A stretch of DNA of 39,446 nt from Desulfovibrio sp. (GCA_017415765.1 JAFQED010000031.1:1-39446), one strand, 5' to 3'. Counted from the stretch's first letter, positions 1 to 8,471 are shown. The notes: a model not told the origin generated them from the sequence alone. A program made the numbers and translations.

Positions 1-25
1 ACTGCACAAACAAGGAAGGTTTCTT

Positions 26-1534
26 ATGAAGAAGATCGCTACGCTCGTTCTGGCGGCCGGTCTGGTGCTGAGTGCCGTTACCGGCGCACAGGCCATTGAT
101 TTCAAGGCCAAGGGTCAGTGGATCATGAGCTTTGACTACGGTCAGAACGGCAATTTCAGCAACAGCCGTGGCTGGGACAGCAAGGCTGACCCCGATGAAG
201 ACCAGTTCGGTGCCCGTCAGCGCGTGCGCTTGCAGTTGGACGCCGTGGCTTCCGAAGCCCTGTCCGGTACTGTCTTTTTTGAAATCGGCGAACAGGCTTG
301 GGGCAAAACCAGCGATGGCGGTGCCCTGGGTGCTGACGGTAAAATGGTCAAGGTAAAGAACGCCTACATCGACTGGATGCCGCCTTCCACTGACCTGAAG
401 GTGCGCATGGGTATCCAGGGCCTGAAGCTGCCCAGCTTCACCACCGGCAGCATGGTGCTGAATGACGATGTGGCCGCTGTGGTAGCCAGCTACAAGTTCA
501 CCGACAACGTGGGCCTGACCGCCCTGTGGGCTCGCCCCTACAACGACAATGGTACTTATAAAAGCGTCAATGGTTACAACAGCCGTGATGGCTACATGGA
601 CAACTTTGACGCTTTTGGGCTGCTCCTGCCCCTGACCTTTGACGGCATCAAGGTGACCCCGTGGGCCGTGTTTGCCGCTATGGGTCCCGGTGCCCTTACT
701 AACGCAGACCCCAACGTAAAGTACCCCAGTGGTTATACTAAGGCTGGGATGTTCCCTGTATCTGCCCCCCTGTATCGCAATGGTGCTAAGGCCACTGGTG
801 CTCCCCTGCCTGATAGCTACGCCACCGCGTGGTGGGCTGGCCTGACCGGCGATGTGACCATGTTCGATCCCTTCCGCTTTGCCTGGGATTTCACCTACGG
901 CTCCGTGAACTGGGAAGACGCTGGCCGCTACAACCGCTCCGGCTGGATCCTCTCCGCCCTGTTCGAGTACAAGATGGATTGGGCTACCCCCGGCATCGTG
1001 GGCTGGTACTCCTCCGGTGACGACAGCAACCCGGCCAACGGCTCCGAACGTCTGCCCGCCATCGGTACCAACAACACCAACGGCTTCTCCAACTTTGCCT
1101 TTGACGGCGATCCCTACATTGCCCGTGACGCCGTTTTGGGTAACAGCATGGCCGGCACCTGGGGCATTGGCGCACGCCTGAAGGACATGAGCTTTGTGGA
1201 AAACCTCAAGCACACCTTCCGCGTCAACTTCATGGGCGGCACCAATTCCCCCAAGATGGGCCGTAAGCTGGCTGAACATGGCATCTACGCCAATAGTGGT
1301 GCGTTGGGCATGGAAGCCATGTACCTGACCACCGAAGATCAGGCACTGGAAATCGGCCTGACCAATACCTACAAGATGTACGACAACTTCCTGATCAATC
1401 TGGAAGCCGACTACGTTGCCCTGTGGCTGGAAGACCGTGATGGCAATGGCAAGCACTTCTCGCGTGTTGCCGGTGATAGCAACAAGGTCAAGGACGCTTG
1501 GAACGTCAACCTGAGCTTCGTGTACTCCTTCTAA
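26..1534 (+). CDS. Outer membrane homotrimeric porin, Desulfovibrio type
   Basis: This is a 502-residue outer-membrane beta-barrel that should let small solutes pass into the periplasm. Residues 1-23 form a clean Sec signal peptide (KK, hydrophobic core, cut after GAQA). The mature part has many alternating aromatic/polar strands and Asn/Asp/Gly-rich turns. The last residue is Phe (VYSF), the usual C-terminal aromatic signal for outer-membrane insertion. The start follows a strong ribosome site (aaggaagg), and codon use looks strongly biased, as expected of an abundant protein. It is monocistronic, closed by a terminator just downstream. Size and style match the homotrimeric porins common in Desulfovibrio; substrate preference cannot be read from the sequence. 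Confidence 0.93.
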   Translation: MKKIATLVLAAGLVLSAVTGAQAIDFKAKGQWIMSFDYGQNGNFSNSRGWDSKADPDEDQFGARQRVRLQLDAVASEALSGTVFFEIGEQAWGKTSDGGALGADGKMVKVKNAYIDWMPPSTDLKVRMGIQGLKLPSFTTGSMVLNDDVAAVVASYKFTDNVGLTALWARPYNDNGTYKSVNGYNSRDGYMDNFDAFGLLLPLTFDGIKVTPWAVFAAMGPGALTNADPNVKYPSGYTKAGMFPVSAPLYRNGAKATGAPLPDSYATAWWAGLTGDVTMFDPFRFAWDFTYGSVNWEDAGRYNRSGWILSALFEYKMDWATPGIVGWYSSGDDSNPANGSERLPAIGTNNTNGFSNFAFDGDPYIARDAVLGNSMAGTWGIGARLKDMSFVENLKHTFRVNFMGGTNSPKMGRKLAEHGIYANSGALGMEAMYLTTEDQALEIGLTNTYKMYDNFLINLEADYVALWLEDRDGNGKHFSRVAGDSNKVKDAWNVNLSFVYSF

Positions 1535-1558
1535 GGGCAGTACAAAGCGCAGTCTTGC

Positions 1559-1586
1559 GAGGGGGGCTTCGGCCCCCCTTTTTTGT
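1559..1586 (+). terminator. Rho-independent terminator after the porin gene
   Basis: A GC-only stem (ggggggc, loop ttc, then ggcccccc) is followed directly by six T residues, 25 bases after the porin stop codon. Confidence 0.9.
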
Positions 1587-1649
1587 GTACAGCGTAGTCT
1601 GCGCCGTTCGTGTGCCAATGCTGCACGAGAGCCAGTACCCGATACAGGG

Positions 1650-1726
1650 TTCTCCCCCCCAAATGAGGGGGTCTGGGGGAAATCATTTCCCCCAGCGGGG
1701 TGCGGGGTGGAACCCCGCAACAGAAA
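1650..1726. repeat. Cluster of intergenic palindromes
   Basis: The 296-base gap between the porin terminator and argA holds no gene that I can support. It carries three inverted repeats in a row: a C-run facing a G-run around 1653-1671, a perfect 8-bp-arm hairpin at 1675-1693 (gggggaaa, loop tca, tttccccc), and gcggggt paired with accccgc around 1695-1718. This resembles a REP/BIME-type intergenic element. No second copy was found in the window. Confidence 0.5.
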
Positions 1727-1830
1727 AATCCCCCCTACAGCAATGCTACGCGCTCCACAGAAATCTGCTTGAAGCATGTGCCGCAATCGGCTAGACTAAA
1801 GGTTTGGATACAAACACGAGGTAGCACGCC

Positions 1831-2376
1831 ATGCCCATTGCCATTCCCCGTCTGCAAGGCGGGAGCGAGATCGTCCCCGATGTGCGCATCGACACTGCCG
1901 CAAGCCTGACCATCCGCCCGGCGCGGGTCGGGGATGTACACGGCATGTCCGCACTCATCAACCACTACGCATCATCCAATGTCATGCTGGCGCGCGGCCC
2001 GCAGTACCTCTATCAGCATATCCAGGATTACATGGTGGCCACCGCCCCTGCCGTGGACGATGGGCGGGAAACCGTTGTGGCCTGTGGCTCGCTGCATGTG
2101 CTGTGGGAAGACCTGGCCGAGATCCGCTCCATTGCCGTGCATGCGGCCTGTCAGGGCCAGGGGCTTGGCAGGCGGCTGGTGGACGCGCTGGTGGAACGCT
2201 GCCGCGTGCTCGGCATCCCACGGGTTTTTGTGTTCACACTGGCCGAGGGCTTTTTTCGGCATTGCGGCTTTACCGACTATCAGCGCGATGCTCTGCCGCC
2301 CGTGGTCTGGGTGGAATGCAGCAAATGCCCCAAGTTTTACTGCTGTGACGAAATCGTCCTGAGCCGCGTCCCCTAG
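1831..2376 (+). CDS. argA: Short N-acetylglutamate synthase (GNAT), first step of arginine synthesis
   Basis: This is a 181-residue GNAT acetyltransferase that probably transfers acetyl from acetyl-CoA to glutamate, the committed step of arginine synthesis. The acetyl-CoA loop QGQGLG lies at residues 108-113. The C-terminal stretch with Cys163, Cys166, Cys171 and Cys172 is typical of the stand-alone short NAGS proteins, which lack the amino-acid-kinase domain of classical ArgA. The ATG is preceded by gagg nine bases upstream. argF starts 34 bases downstream in the same direction, which supports the arginine role. A general GNAT with another substrate is the alternative. Confidence 0.82.
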   Translation: MPIAIPRLQGGSEIVPDVRIDTAASLTIRPARVGDVHGMSALINHYASSNVMLARGPQYLYQHIQDYMVATAPAVDDGRETVVACGSLHVLWEDLAEIRSIAVHAACQGQGLGRRLVDALVERCRVLGIPRVFVFTLAEGFFRHCGFTDYQRDALPPVVWVECSKCPKFYCCDEIVLSRVP

Positions 2377-2410
2377 CCTTGCCACTTTCCCGCCCTGTGA
2401 CGGAGCTGCC

Positions 2411-3424
2411 ATGAACAGATTGCACACCAGAGACTTTTTGAAGGAACTCGACTTCACGCCGGATGAGCTGCGCTATCTGCTGGATCTGGCAGCGCGGCTC
2501 AAGGCTGCCAAGAAGGCCCGCCATGAACCGCAGTTCCTGCGCGGCAAGAATATCGCCCTGCTCTTTGAAAAGGATTCTACCCGCACTCGCTGCGCCTTTG
2601 AGGTGGCGGCCCATGACCAGGGGGCGCATGTCACCTGGCTGGGGCAGTCCGGCTCCCAAATGGGCAAGAAGGAATCGCTGGCAGACACGGCCCGCGTGCT
2701 TTCGCGCTTTTTTGACGGCATCGAGTATCGCGGCTTTGGGCAGGAACGGGTGGAGACCCTTGCCCGCTTTGCCCATGTGCCTGTCTGGAACGGCCTGACC
2801 GATGAGTGGCACCCCACCCAACTGCTGGCAGACATGCTGACCATGCGCGAACATTGCCCCCGCCCCCTGCACGAGCAAAGCCTTGCCTATATCGGTGACG
2901 CCCGCTTCAACATGGGTAATTCCCTGATGATAGGCTCGGCCATGCTGGGGGTGGATTTCCGCTCCGTGGCCCCCCGCGCCCTGTGGACATCGGATGAAAT
3001 TTTTGAGACCGCCTGCCGTATTGCCGCACAGACCGGGGCCAGGATCAGCCGCACCGAATCGCTGGATGAGGGCGTGCGCGGCTGCGACTTTTTGTATACG
3101 GATGTCTGGGTCTCCATGGGGGAGGACGACGCCGTCTGGCAGGAGCGCATCACGATGCTCACCCCCTACCGCGTCACCATGCAGGTGATGGAAAAGACCG
3201 GCAAGCCGGAAAGCAAGTTCCTGCACTGTCTGCCCGCCTTCCACAATCGGGAGACCAGCGTTGGCGAGGAGATCTTCCAACGCTTCGGCATCGACTGCAT
3301 GGAAGTGGCTGAAGAAGTCTTTGAATCCCCTCGCAATGCGGCCTTTGACGAGGCAGAAAACCGCCTCCACACCATCAAGGCCGTGATGGTCGCCACCCTG
3401 GCCGAGGATGCGCTGGATTTTTGA
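2411..3424 (+). CDS. argF: Ornithine carbamoyltransferase
   Basis: This cytoplasmic enzyme (337 residues, normal length) makes citrulline from ornithine and carbamoyl phosphate. The carbamoyl-phosphate motif STRT is at residues 56-59 and HPTQ at 134-137. The ornithine side has DVWVSMGE around 231-238 and the catalytic HCLP at 272-275. These separate it from aspartate carbamoyltransferase. Its ribosome site is ggag, seven bases before the ATG. It follows the argA-like acetyltransferase and probably shares its transcript, giving the first and sixth steps of arginine synthesis together; the other arg genes are not in the window. Confidence 0.95.
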   Translation: MNRLHTRDFLKELDFTPDELRYLLDLAARLKAAKKARHEPQFLRGKNIALLFEKDSTRTRCAFEVAAHDQGAHVTWLGQSGSQMGKKESLADTARVLSRFFDGIEYRGFGQERVETLARFAHVPVWNGLTDEWHPTQLLADMLTMREHCPRPLHEQSLAYIGDARFNMGNSLMIGSAMLGVDFRSVAPRALWTSDEIFETACRIAAQTGARISRTESLDEGVRGCDFLYTDVWVSMGEDDAVWQERITMLTPYRVTMQVMEKTGKPESKFLHCLPAFHNRETSVGEEIFQRFGIDCMEVAEEVFESPRNAAFDEAENRLHTIKAVMVATLAEDALDF

Positions 3425-3495
3425 GCCGACACGGCCAAACGCTTGTGGCGGGGCAAAAAAAGTGCAAGAAAAGACTTTACAAAACAGGGCTTTTT

Positions 3496-3524
3496 TCTTA
3501 AACAGGAATCTCTCTTGTTAAAGA
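3496..3524. promoter_or_regulatory. Imperfect dyad upstream of rubrerythrin, possible redox-regulator site
   Basis: tcttaaacag at 3496-3505 is matched by the inverse of ttgttaaaga at 3515-3524 (8 of 10 bases, 9-base spacer), in an AT-rich stretch about 65 bases before the rubrerythrin start. Rubrerythrin genes of this group are often under PerR/Fur-type control, so an operator is plausible. The match to a known box is not tested. Confidence 0.3.
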
Positions 3525-3589
3525 AAATCTGGAATATCCTCAAGGGATACTGTACACCAATCCACTTCGTTGTCCAAAAGGAGACTGAA

Positions 3590-4093
3590 ATGAGCAAGAC
3601 CCAGGAAAATCTGATGGCCGCCTTTGCCGGTGAATCTCAGGCCAACCGCAAGTACCTTGCCTTTGCCGATGTGGCCGACAAGGAAGGCCTGCCCCAGGTT
3701 GCCAAGCTCTTCCGCGCTGCTGCCGCTGCCGAAACCATCCACGCCCATGCCCACCTGCGTAACGCTGGCATGATCGGCGACACCGCTGCCAACCTTCAGG
3801 CCGCCATTGACGGTGAAACCTACGAATTTACCAAGATGTATCCTGACATGATCAAGGATGCCCAGGCCGAAGGCAATGCCCCTGTGGCCAAGTACTTTGA
3901 ATACGCCAACAAGGTGGAAGAAGTACACGCCAACCTGTACAAGAAGGCCCTTGCCAACCCCGGCGGCCTGGCTGATGTGGACTACTATGTCTGCAAGGTG
4001 TGCGGCTACACCCACGAAGGCCCCTGCGACTCCTGCCCCGTCTGTGGGGCTGCTGCCGCCGCCTTCTTCAAGGTGGGCGACTGCTGCAAGTAA
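3590..4093 (+). CDS. rbr: Rubrerythrin (peroxide-reducing di-iron protein)
   Basis: This 167-residue cytoplasmic protein reduces hydrogen peroxide to water and protects anaerobes from oxidative stress. The four-helix domain carries the di-iron ligands Glu15, Glu48/His51 (ETIH), Glu79 and Glu110/His113 (EEVH). The C-terminal rubredoxin-like domain has Cys135/Cys138 and Cys149/Cys152 with only a short loop between them, plus an extra Cys146 and a terminal CC pair. The frame is open 49 codons further upstream, but the ATG at 3590 has a clear aaaggag site seven bases before it and matches the family N-terminus. A terminator follows, so it is monocistronic. Confidence 0.94.
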   Translation: MSKTQENLMAAFAGESQANRKYLAFADVADKEGLPQVAKLFRAAAAAETIHAHAHLRNAGMIGDTAANLQAAIDGETYEFTKMYPDMIKDAQAEGNAPVAKYFEYANKVEEVHANLYKKALANPGGLADVDYYVCKVCGYTHEGPCDSCPVCGAAAAAFFKVGDCCK

Positions 4094-4117
4094 TTGCTGG
4101 CAGGATGGATTTTTTCG

Positions 4118-4147
4118 GGAGGGGCCGCAAGGCCCCTTCTGCTTTTT
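4118..4147 (+). terminator. Terminator after rubrerythrin
   Basis: The stem ggggcc / ggcccc closes over a gcaa loop at 4121-4136 and is followed by a T-rich stretch ending in ttttt. Confidence 0.85.
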
Positions 4148-4165
4148 CAAGCAGACGGGCACATT

Positions 4166-4199
4166 AGAGCGAAATGCCATTGAAAATGGCAGTCGCTCT
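4166..4199. repeat. Dispersed hairpin repeat, copy 1 of 3
   Basis: This 34-base palindromic unit has outer arms agagcga / tcgctct and inner arms tgccatt / aatggca around a gaa loop. Near-identical copies lie at 8438-8471 and 17839-17872. All three are intergenic. Confidence 0.85.
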
Positions 4200-4366
4200 G
4201 GCGGACGCGCTTGTCCAGCTTCGCTGGGAGAGCGGACGCCCGCGCCGTTAGCAAGCGGGACTTGTCCAGCTCCGCTGGGAAACCGCGCTTTTCCCGCGCT
4301 TGTCCCGCCATGCGGGGAAGCGTAGGCAGCGTATGGATTGAAACACAGAGTGTTTCAATCAGAAAG
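4200..4366. repeat. Hairpin-rich intergenic stretch with a direct repeat
   Basis: No gene is supported between rubrerythrin and the FkbM gene. Two 20-base direct repeats (4210-4229 and 4261-4280, 19 of 20 bases the same) each contain the small hairpin ccagc/gctgg. At 4336-4360 there is an 11-bp-arm palindrome (gattgaaacac, loop aga, gtgtttcaatc). Part of that last motif (tgtttcaatca) recurs at 8502-8512 after copy 2 of the dispersed repeat, so the mobile unit may be longer than the 34-base core. Confidence 0.6.
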
Positions 4367-4386
4367 GCTCTAGGAGATGGAAAAGA

Positions 4387-5493
4387 ATGACCCTGTTCCA
4401 GAAAAGACTTGCCAAGGCTGTTATCGAACGTCTTGAAAACAGGAAATTTCGGTATATCGACAACAGCCTGGCTTATTACAGCGATCCCGTACCTGCCAAT
4501 ATGCAGGAAGACAAGGAATGGTTTGCCAAATGCAGGTTCCCTTCCCCGCAAAAACTCCTCGAACAACTACACTATGCCATCATGCAGGAAGGTATCAACA
4601 AAAGCCGCCTCTACGATCTGCTGGCTGACAGCCATTCGCGGGAAACCCTGCTCCTGGTATCACTCTATGCCCTTTTGGGGCATCGCTTCGTCAAATTCCC
4701 CTACTACGGAGCGCAGACCCTGCAACGGCGGGAGCAACTTCGGCAGCGTTATGCTGTTGCCGATGCAGAGCCTATCCCTGCCAACCGCAGTGCCCTCAGT
4801 TATCCCCTGCATCTGTATCGCTTTCCGCTGGCGGCTGAAGAGATCACCTGCTACTGCACGGCAGAATTTCTGTATCAGGCCGTCTATTCTCCCCAATATC
4901 GCTATGCCTTCGGGCCGACCACTGTGGATGTGAACAGGGGGGACCATGTGCTGGACTGCGGTGCCTGTGTGGGGGATACCGCCCTCTACTTTGCCGCCAA
5001 GGCCGGGCCACAGGGGCGGGTGGTATCGTTTGAGCCACACCCCACCCTTGGCGAGATATGGCAGACGAACCGCCAGCTCAATCCCCGCCTTGCCCCGCAC
5101 ATGGAGCTGATGCCCGTGGCTACCAGCAATGAATGTGGCACAACGACCTTTTCTCTGAGTGGGCCGGGCAGCCACATGGGCGGCGGCAACAGCCGTCTGC
5201 AACAGGTCACGGTACGGCGGATGACACTGGACGAGGCCGCACAGGGCCTTGGCATGGACAGGGTGGACATGATCAAGATGGACGTGGAAGGTGCAGAGCT
5301 GGAAACCCTGCAAGGTGCGACAGGTCTCTTGCGCCGCCACCGTCCCCGGCTGGCCGTCTGTCTCTATCACAAGCCGCAGGATCATCTGGAGATCCCGGCC
5401 TTCCTGCACGGACTTGATTTGGGCTACCGCTTTTATCTGGAACACCACTTCGTGAATGCGTGGGAGACCGTACTCTATGCCCTGCCGGAATAG
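4387..5493 (+). CDS. FkbM-family SAM-dependent methyltransferase
   Basis: This is a 368-residue protein whose C-terminal half is an FkbM methyltransferase. The SAM-binding motif I (VLDCGACVG) is at about residues 188-196, followed by the acidic end of beta-2 (VVSFEP) and the family motif MDVEGAE about 90 residues later. The N-terminal 180 residues match nothing I recognise. FkbM proteins O-methylate sugars, lipids or small molecules; the substrate here is unknown. It stands alone between a repeat-rich gap and a convergent operon, so neighbours give no clue. Ribosome site ggag lies about ten bases before the ATG. Confidence 0.85.
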   Translation: MTLFQKRLAKAVIERLENRKFRYIDNSLAYYSDPVPANMQEDKEWFAKCRFPSPQKLLEQLHYAIMQEGINKSRLYDLLADSHSRETLLLVSLYALLGHRFVKFPYYGAQTLQRREQLRQRYAVADAEPIPANRSALSYPLHLYRFPLAAEEITCYCTAEFLYQAVYSPQYRYAFGPTTVDVNRGDHVLDCGACVGDTALYFAAKAGPQGRVVSFEPHPTLGEIWQTNRQLNPRLAPHMELMPVATSNECGTTTFSLSGPGSHMGGGNSRLQQVTVRRMTLDEAAQGLGMDRVDMIKMDVEGAELETLQGATGLLRRHRPRLAVCLYHKPQDHLEIPAFLHGLDLGYRFYLEHHFVNAWETVLYALPE

Positions 5494-5532
5494 CCGGTGA
5501 CCCAAAGCGATCGTATGACGTAAGGCCAGCGA

Positions 5533-6087
5533 TTACTGCTGCCGGGCCTGACGCTGGCGCACGGCTTCTGCCAGGCTGCGGAGCTGCGCATCCGGCGCAT
5601 CAGCTATGCCCTGCCAACCCTGCGCTGCCAGACGGCTCAGGCCTTCCAGCAACGTCAGCCCCGCCTCCAGCTCATCCACCCAATGGGAAACAGCCCCATG
5701 CAGCATCAGGCCCGGAGCTTCCAGCGGCCCTCGGATGCCCAGCACCGGCACGCCAGCCCCGGCTGCCAGCCCCACTTCCACCCCGGCATCCTGCCCGGAT
5801 GTCCCGTAATAGATCACCAGATCCGCTGTGATACAGGCCTGATGACAAAAGGCATAGACCTGCCCGCCGTCCCTGTCCGTATCCATCCAGATCCGCCGCT
5901 GGGCCGGGGTAAGGCCCGGCGGTGGCACAGCCTTTTCCGTCCAGTCCAGGATACGGCAGCCCATGCGGCGCAATTCCCGCCCCAGAAGGCGCACGCCATG
6001 CTTGTGCCGGAATGAGCCGGCAATGTAGATGGTCAGCAAGGGTGTGACGGCATGGCGGGCAGCAGCGGCCTGTGCAAATGTCTGCAT
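5533..6087 (-). CDS. Nucleoside 2-deoxyribosyltransferase-like protein
   Basis: This is a 184-residue protein. The opening IYIAGSF, the middle DLVIYYGTSGQDAGVEVGLAAG and the following VPVLGIRG fit the nucleoside 2-deoxyribosyltransferase-like Rossmann fold, in which a GxDxG/xE element binds the nucleoside sugar. The exact substrate is not clear. It is the last gene of an operon with a secreted protein, AmrS and CobO, and starts only seven bases after the cobO stop. A role in nucleotide or cofactor salvage would suit that setting but is inferred. Confidence 0.62.
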   Translation of the reverse strand: MQTFAQAAAARHAVTPLLTIYIAGSFRHKHGVRLLGRELRRMGCRILDWTEKAVPPPGLTPAQRRIWMDTDRDGGQVYAFCHQACITADLVIYYGTSGQDAGVEVGLAAGAGVPVLGIRGPLEAPGLMLHGAVSHWVDELEAGLTLLEGLSRLAAQGWQGIADAPDAQLRSLAEAVRQRQARQQ

Positions 6088-6094
6088 GGAAGCC

Positions 6095-6598
6095 TCAGAA
6101 TTCTATGCCGGGGGTTGCCTTGACGCCCGTTTGCCAGGGGTGCTTGACTTCTCCCATGTCCGTGACAAGGTCTGCCGCCTCTACCAGCCAGTCGGGCGCG
6201 CCCCGGCCGGAAAGCACCAGATGCCGCCCCTGCTCGCGGGCCAGACGCATCAGCGTTTCCAGCTCCTCCCGCCGCAGGAGGCCGTTTTGCAGGGCGTAGA
6301 GACTTTCGTCCAGCACAAGCATATCCACATGCGGCAACTGCCGGTGCGCCCAGGCCAGGAGCTGCCCGGCAGCAGCGCGGTGGCGGGGGCGATCTTCTTC
6401 CCGCAGCAAAAAGCCCTGGCCTCCGGCGCAGAAGCTCTGCCCCAGCCAGCGGGCCAGTTGGGCCTGTTCCCCGGCCTGACCGTCCTGCTTCATGAACTGC
6501 CCAAAGGCCACCCGCAGTCCCTGCCCCAGTGCGCGCACGGTCTGCCCCACACAGGCAGAGGTCTTGCCCTTGCCGTTACCCGTATATACAAGGATCAT
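6095..6598 (-). CDS. cobO: Cob(I)yrinic acid a,c-diamide adenosyltransferase
   Basis: This 167-residue enzyme transfers the adenosyl group of ATP to reduced corrinoid, making adenosylcobalamin or its precursor. The family P-loop GNGKGKTS is at residues 7-14, and the fold continues with VDMLVLDES and a typical C-terminal VTDMGEVKHP. The ATG at 6598 overlaps the upstream stop as ATGA and has GGAG seven bases before it; a TTG two codons earlier (6604) is the alternative. Translational coupling to AmrS suggests coordinated production. Corrinoid-dependent methyl transfer is common in sulfate reducers, so the role fits. Confidence 0.93.
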   Translation of the reverse strand: MILVYTGNGKGKTSACVGQTVRALGQGLRVAFGQFMKQDGQAGEQAQLARWLGQSFCAGGQGFLLREEDRPRHRAAAGQLLAWAHRQLPHVDMLVLDESLYALQNGLLRREELETLMRLAREQGRHLVLSGRGAPDWLVEAADLVTDMGEVKHPWQTGVKATPGIEF

Positions 6599-7599
6599 CG
6601 CCAAACTCCGGCCAGTTGTGTTTTACAGGCAGGGCACTGGCCGGGCGTACCCCGGCGTTTTACCTGCCAGCCTTGCCTGTCCATGACCACCCCATGGCAG
6701 TTGGGACACAGGGTAGAGCTGCCGAGCAGACTCGGCAGATTGCCGATATACACATGGTGCAGACCAGCCTCCCGGCCAATGCGCCAGGCCTCTTCCAGCT
6801 TGGGGAGGGGCGTGGGGGGATGGTCCACCATCTTGTACGCGCCGTGGAAGGCCGTCACATGCCAGGGGGTGTCCGGGCCAAGCTCTGTACAGATAAAGTG
6901 CGCGATCTCCTGCAATTCTGCGGGGCTGTCATTGCAGCCGGGGATGACCAGGGTCGTGACTTCCAGCCACCAGCCCAGGGCTTTGACGGTTTTGAGCGTG
7001 TCCAGCACGGGTTGCAGACGGCCGCCGCAGAACTCCCGATAAAAATCGTCCCGAAAGGATTTGAGATCGATATTGACGGCGTCCACCCGCCGCTGCAAGG
7101 CGTACAGACAGGCATCTGACATGAAGCCGTTACTGACAAGGATCACCCCCAGCCCGTGGGCCTTGGCCTGTGCGGCGGCCTCATGCACCAGCTCGAAAAA
7201 GACCGTTGGCTCATTGTAGGTAAAGGCCACGCTGCGGGCCTTGTGCTGGAGAGCCAGCTGCCAGAGCTTGTCTGGCGCGATACGCTTGCCGGGCACGATA
7301 CCGTCCCCGGACATTTGCGAGATCTGGCAGTTCTGGCAGAAACGGCAGCGAAAATTGCAGCCTGCGCTCCCTACCGAAAAGGTCTTGCTGCCGGGCAGGT
7401 AGTGGTAGAGAGGCTTTTTTTCCACCGGGTCAAGCTGGCAACTGCTGACGACATCCCGCACAAGGCTGACCATATCGCCGTTCAGGTTGCTGCGCACACC
7501 GCACAGGCCGGTCTGTCCCTTGCGTATGGTACACCCATGCGGACACAGGCGACAACGCACCTGATTGCCCGGCAGGGGATCCCAAAGCATGGCAGCCAT
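6595..7599 (-). CDS. amrS: AmrS-type radical SAM protein (AmmeMemoRadiSam system)
   Basis: This is a 334-residue radical SAM enzyme. The cluster motif CNFRCRFCQ gives Cys81, Cys85 and Cys88. An N-terminal Cys group (Cys16, Cys19, Cys23, Cys33) and a C-terminal CPNC...CPAC pair suggest extra metal binding. The layout matches AmrS, the pyruvate-formate-lyase-activase-like partner of AMMECR1 and MEMO1 proteins, but neither partner gene is nearby. The ATG at 7599 overlaps the upstream TGA as TGATG and has GGGAGG six bases before it. The frame stays open upstream only because it shadows the preceding gene. The physiological reaction is not established. Confidence 0.88.
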   Translation of the reverse strand: MAAMLWDPLPGNQVRCRLCPHGCTIRKGQTGLCGVRSNLNGDMVSLVRDVVSSCQLDPVEKKPLYHYLPGSKTFSVGSAGCNFRCRFCQNCQISQMSGDGIVPGKRIAPDKLWQLALQHKARSVAFTYNEPTVFFELVHEAAAQAKAHGLGVILVSNGFMSDACLYALQRRVDAVNIDLKSFRDDFYREFCGGRLQPVLDTLKTVKALGWWLEVTTLVIPGCNDSPAELQEIAHFICTELGPDTPWHVTAFHGAYKMVDHPPTPLPKLEEAWRIGREAGLHHVYIGNLPSLLGSSTLCPNCHGVVMDRQGWQVKRRGTPGQCPACKTQLAGVWR

Positions 7600-8228
7600 C
7601 AGCGGCCTCCCATCCCCGGCATGGGCCGTGGCGGCATGGGCTGCGGTGGTACGGGCCGAGGCATGGCAGGTGGTTGCGGCCCTGCCTGTGGCCCATGTGG
7701 CCTGAACTGTGGGCCAGCCCATTGCCCCTGTCCAGGGGGTGGCGGCGGGTTCGGCATCTGAGGCCGCCCCCAGTGCGGGCCTGTCTGCGCAGGATCCCCC
7801 GGCATCGGCCCTGCCATATTCCCCCAGCCTGGCTGTCCTACCCCGTGTGGGCCGTACTGCGGGCCGTCCGGGCGGCCATGCTCTCTGCCGGGTCTGCCGC
7901 CAGACGGGCCATCGTGCCAGTGGCCGGGCCTGTTATGCTCGTCCCCGGTGTACTCACCGCCGGGACTGATGACAGGAGCTGCATATACAGGGCCGTCCCC
8001 CTGCGGCTGCACAGGCTGACGCGGGGCAATGACCGAGGTGATGATATCGCCGCTTTCCGGGTCATTCCATGTACCGGCAAAGCCCGGAGAACCGCTGTAA
8101 CGGTTGTCAATGATCACATCCCCGTAATGGGCCGGGGGGGGCTGGCTGCCCTGCCCGTCAATGGCCGCAGCGGGCTTACTGGCCCCCAGCAACAGCAAAC
8201 AGCAGGAAACAAGAGCAATGGCGCGCAT
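7599..8228 (-). CDS. Exported Pro/Gly-rich protein of unknown function
   Basis: This is a 209-residue protein. Residues 1-22 are a Sec signal peptide (charged start, LLLLGASKPAAA). A short conserved-looking segment follows (YGDVIIDNRYSG, then a stretch ending DIITSVI). The remainder is low complexity, rich in Pro, Gly, Gln and His, with runs of PPPPP and repeated PxPPxPMPP near the end. It is likely periplasmic or surface-exposed and disordered. It is the first gene of the AmrS-CobO operon and is coupled to amrS by a one-base stop/start overlap. Start chosen for the signal peptide and the GAGG site. I do not recognise a family. Confidence 0.75.
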   Translation of the reverse strand: MRAIALVSCCLLLLGASKPAAAIDGQGSQPPPAHYGDVIIDNRYSGSPGFAGTWNDPESGDIITSVIAPRQPVQPQGDGPVYAAPVISPGGEYTGDEHNRPGHWHDGPSGGRPGREHGRPDGPQYGPHGVGQPGWGNMAGPMPGDPAQTGPHWGRPQMPNPPPPPGQGQWAGPQFRPHGPQAGPQPPAMPRPVPPQPMPPRPMPGMGGR

Positions 8229-8251
8229 GGTTCTTACCTCTTCTGCAAAAC

Positions 8252-8280
8252 AGTATATCAATGCCCACTGGCGGGGTCTA
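8252..8280 (-). promoter_or_regulatory. Candidate sigma-70 promoter of the AmrS-CobO operon
   Basis: On the minus strand TAGACC, 17 bases, then TATACT lies 24 bases upstream of the start codon of the Pro/Gly-rich gene. It matches consensus at 4 of 6 and 5 of 6 positions. Confidence 0.4.
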
Positions 8281-8437
8281 TGAAAAAGAGGGGGAAAAAA
8301 GGGGAGGAATGAAAGCGTATCGTGTTGCAGGACTGCCAGGCAGGTAGAAATTTTACACAATTCACCCTGAAAAATAAAGAGCAATCTTCAGATAATATCC
8401 GATTTTATCTGAGAGTAAGCCTGTACGACTATGGCAT

Positions 8438-8471
8438 AGAGCGAAATGCCATTGAAAATGACAGTCGCTGC
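8438..8471. repeat. Dispersed hairpin repeat, copy 2 of 3
   Basis: Same 34-base unit as at 4166-4199, with one inner-arm change (aatgaca) and a degraded right end. The whole gap 8229-8607 (379 bases) holds no supported gene. It contains the operon promoter, this repeat, and an AT-rich right half in which tgtttcaatca at 8502-8512 matches the trailing palindrome of copy 1. Confidence 0.8.

Noticed and set aside
8290-8440. Cobalamin riboswitch before the AmrS-CobO operon
   Set aside because: No B12-box-like sequence or matching stem arrangement was found; only a small palindrome (ctgcc-a-ggcag) is present.
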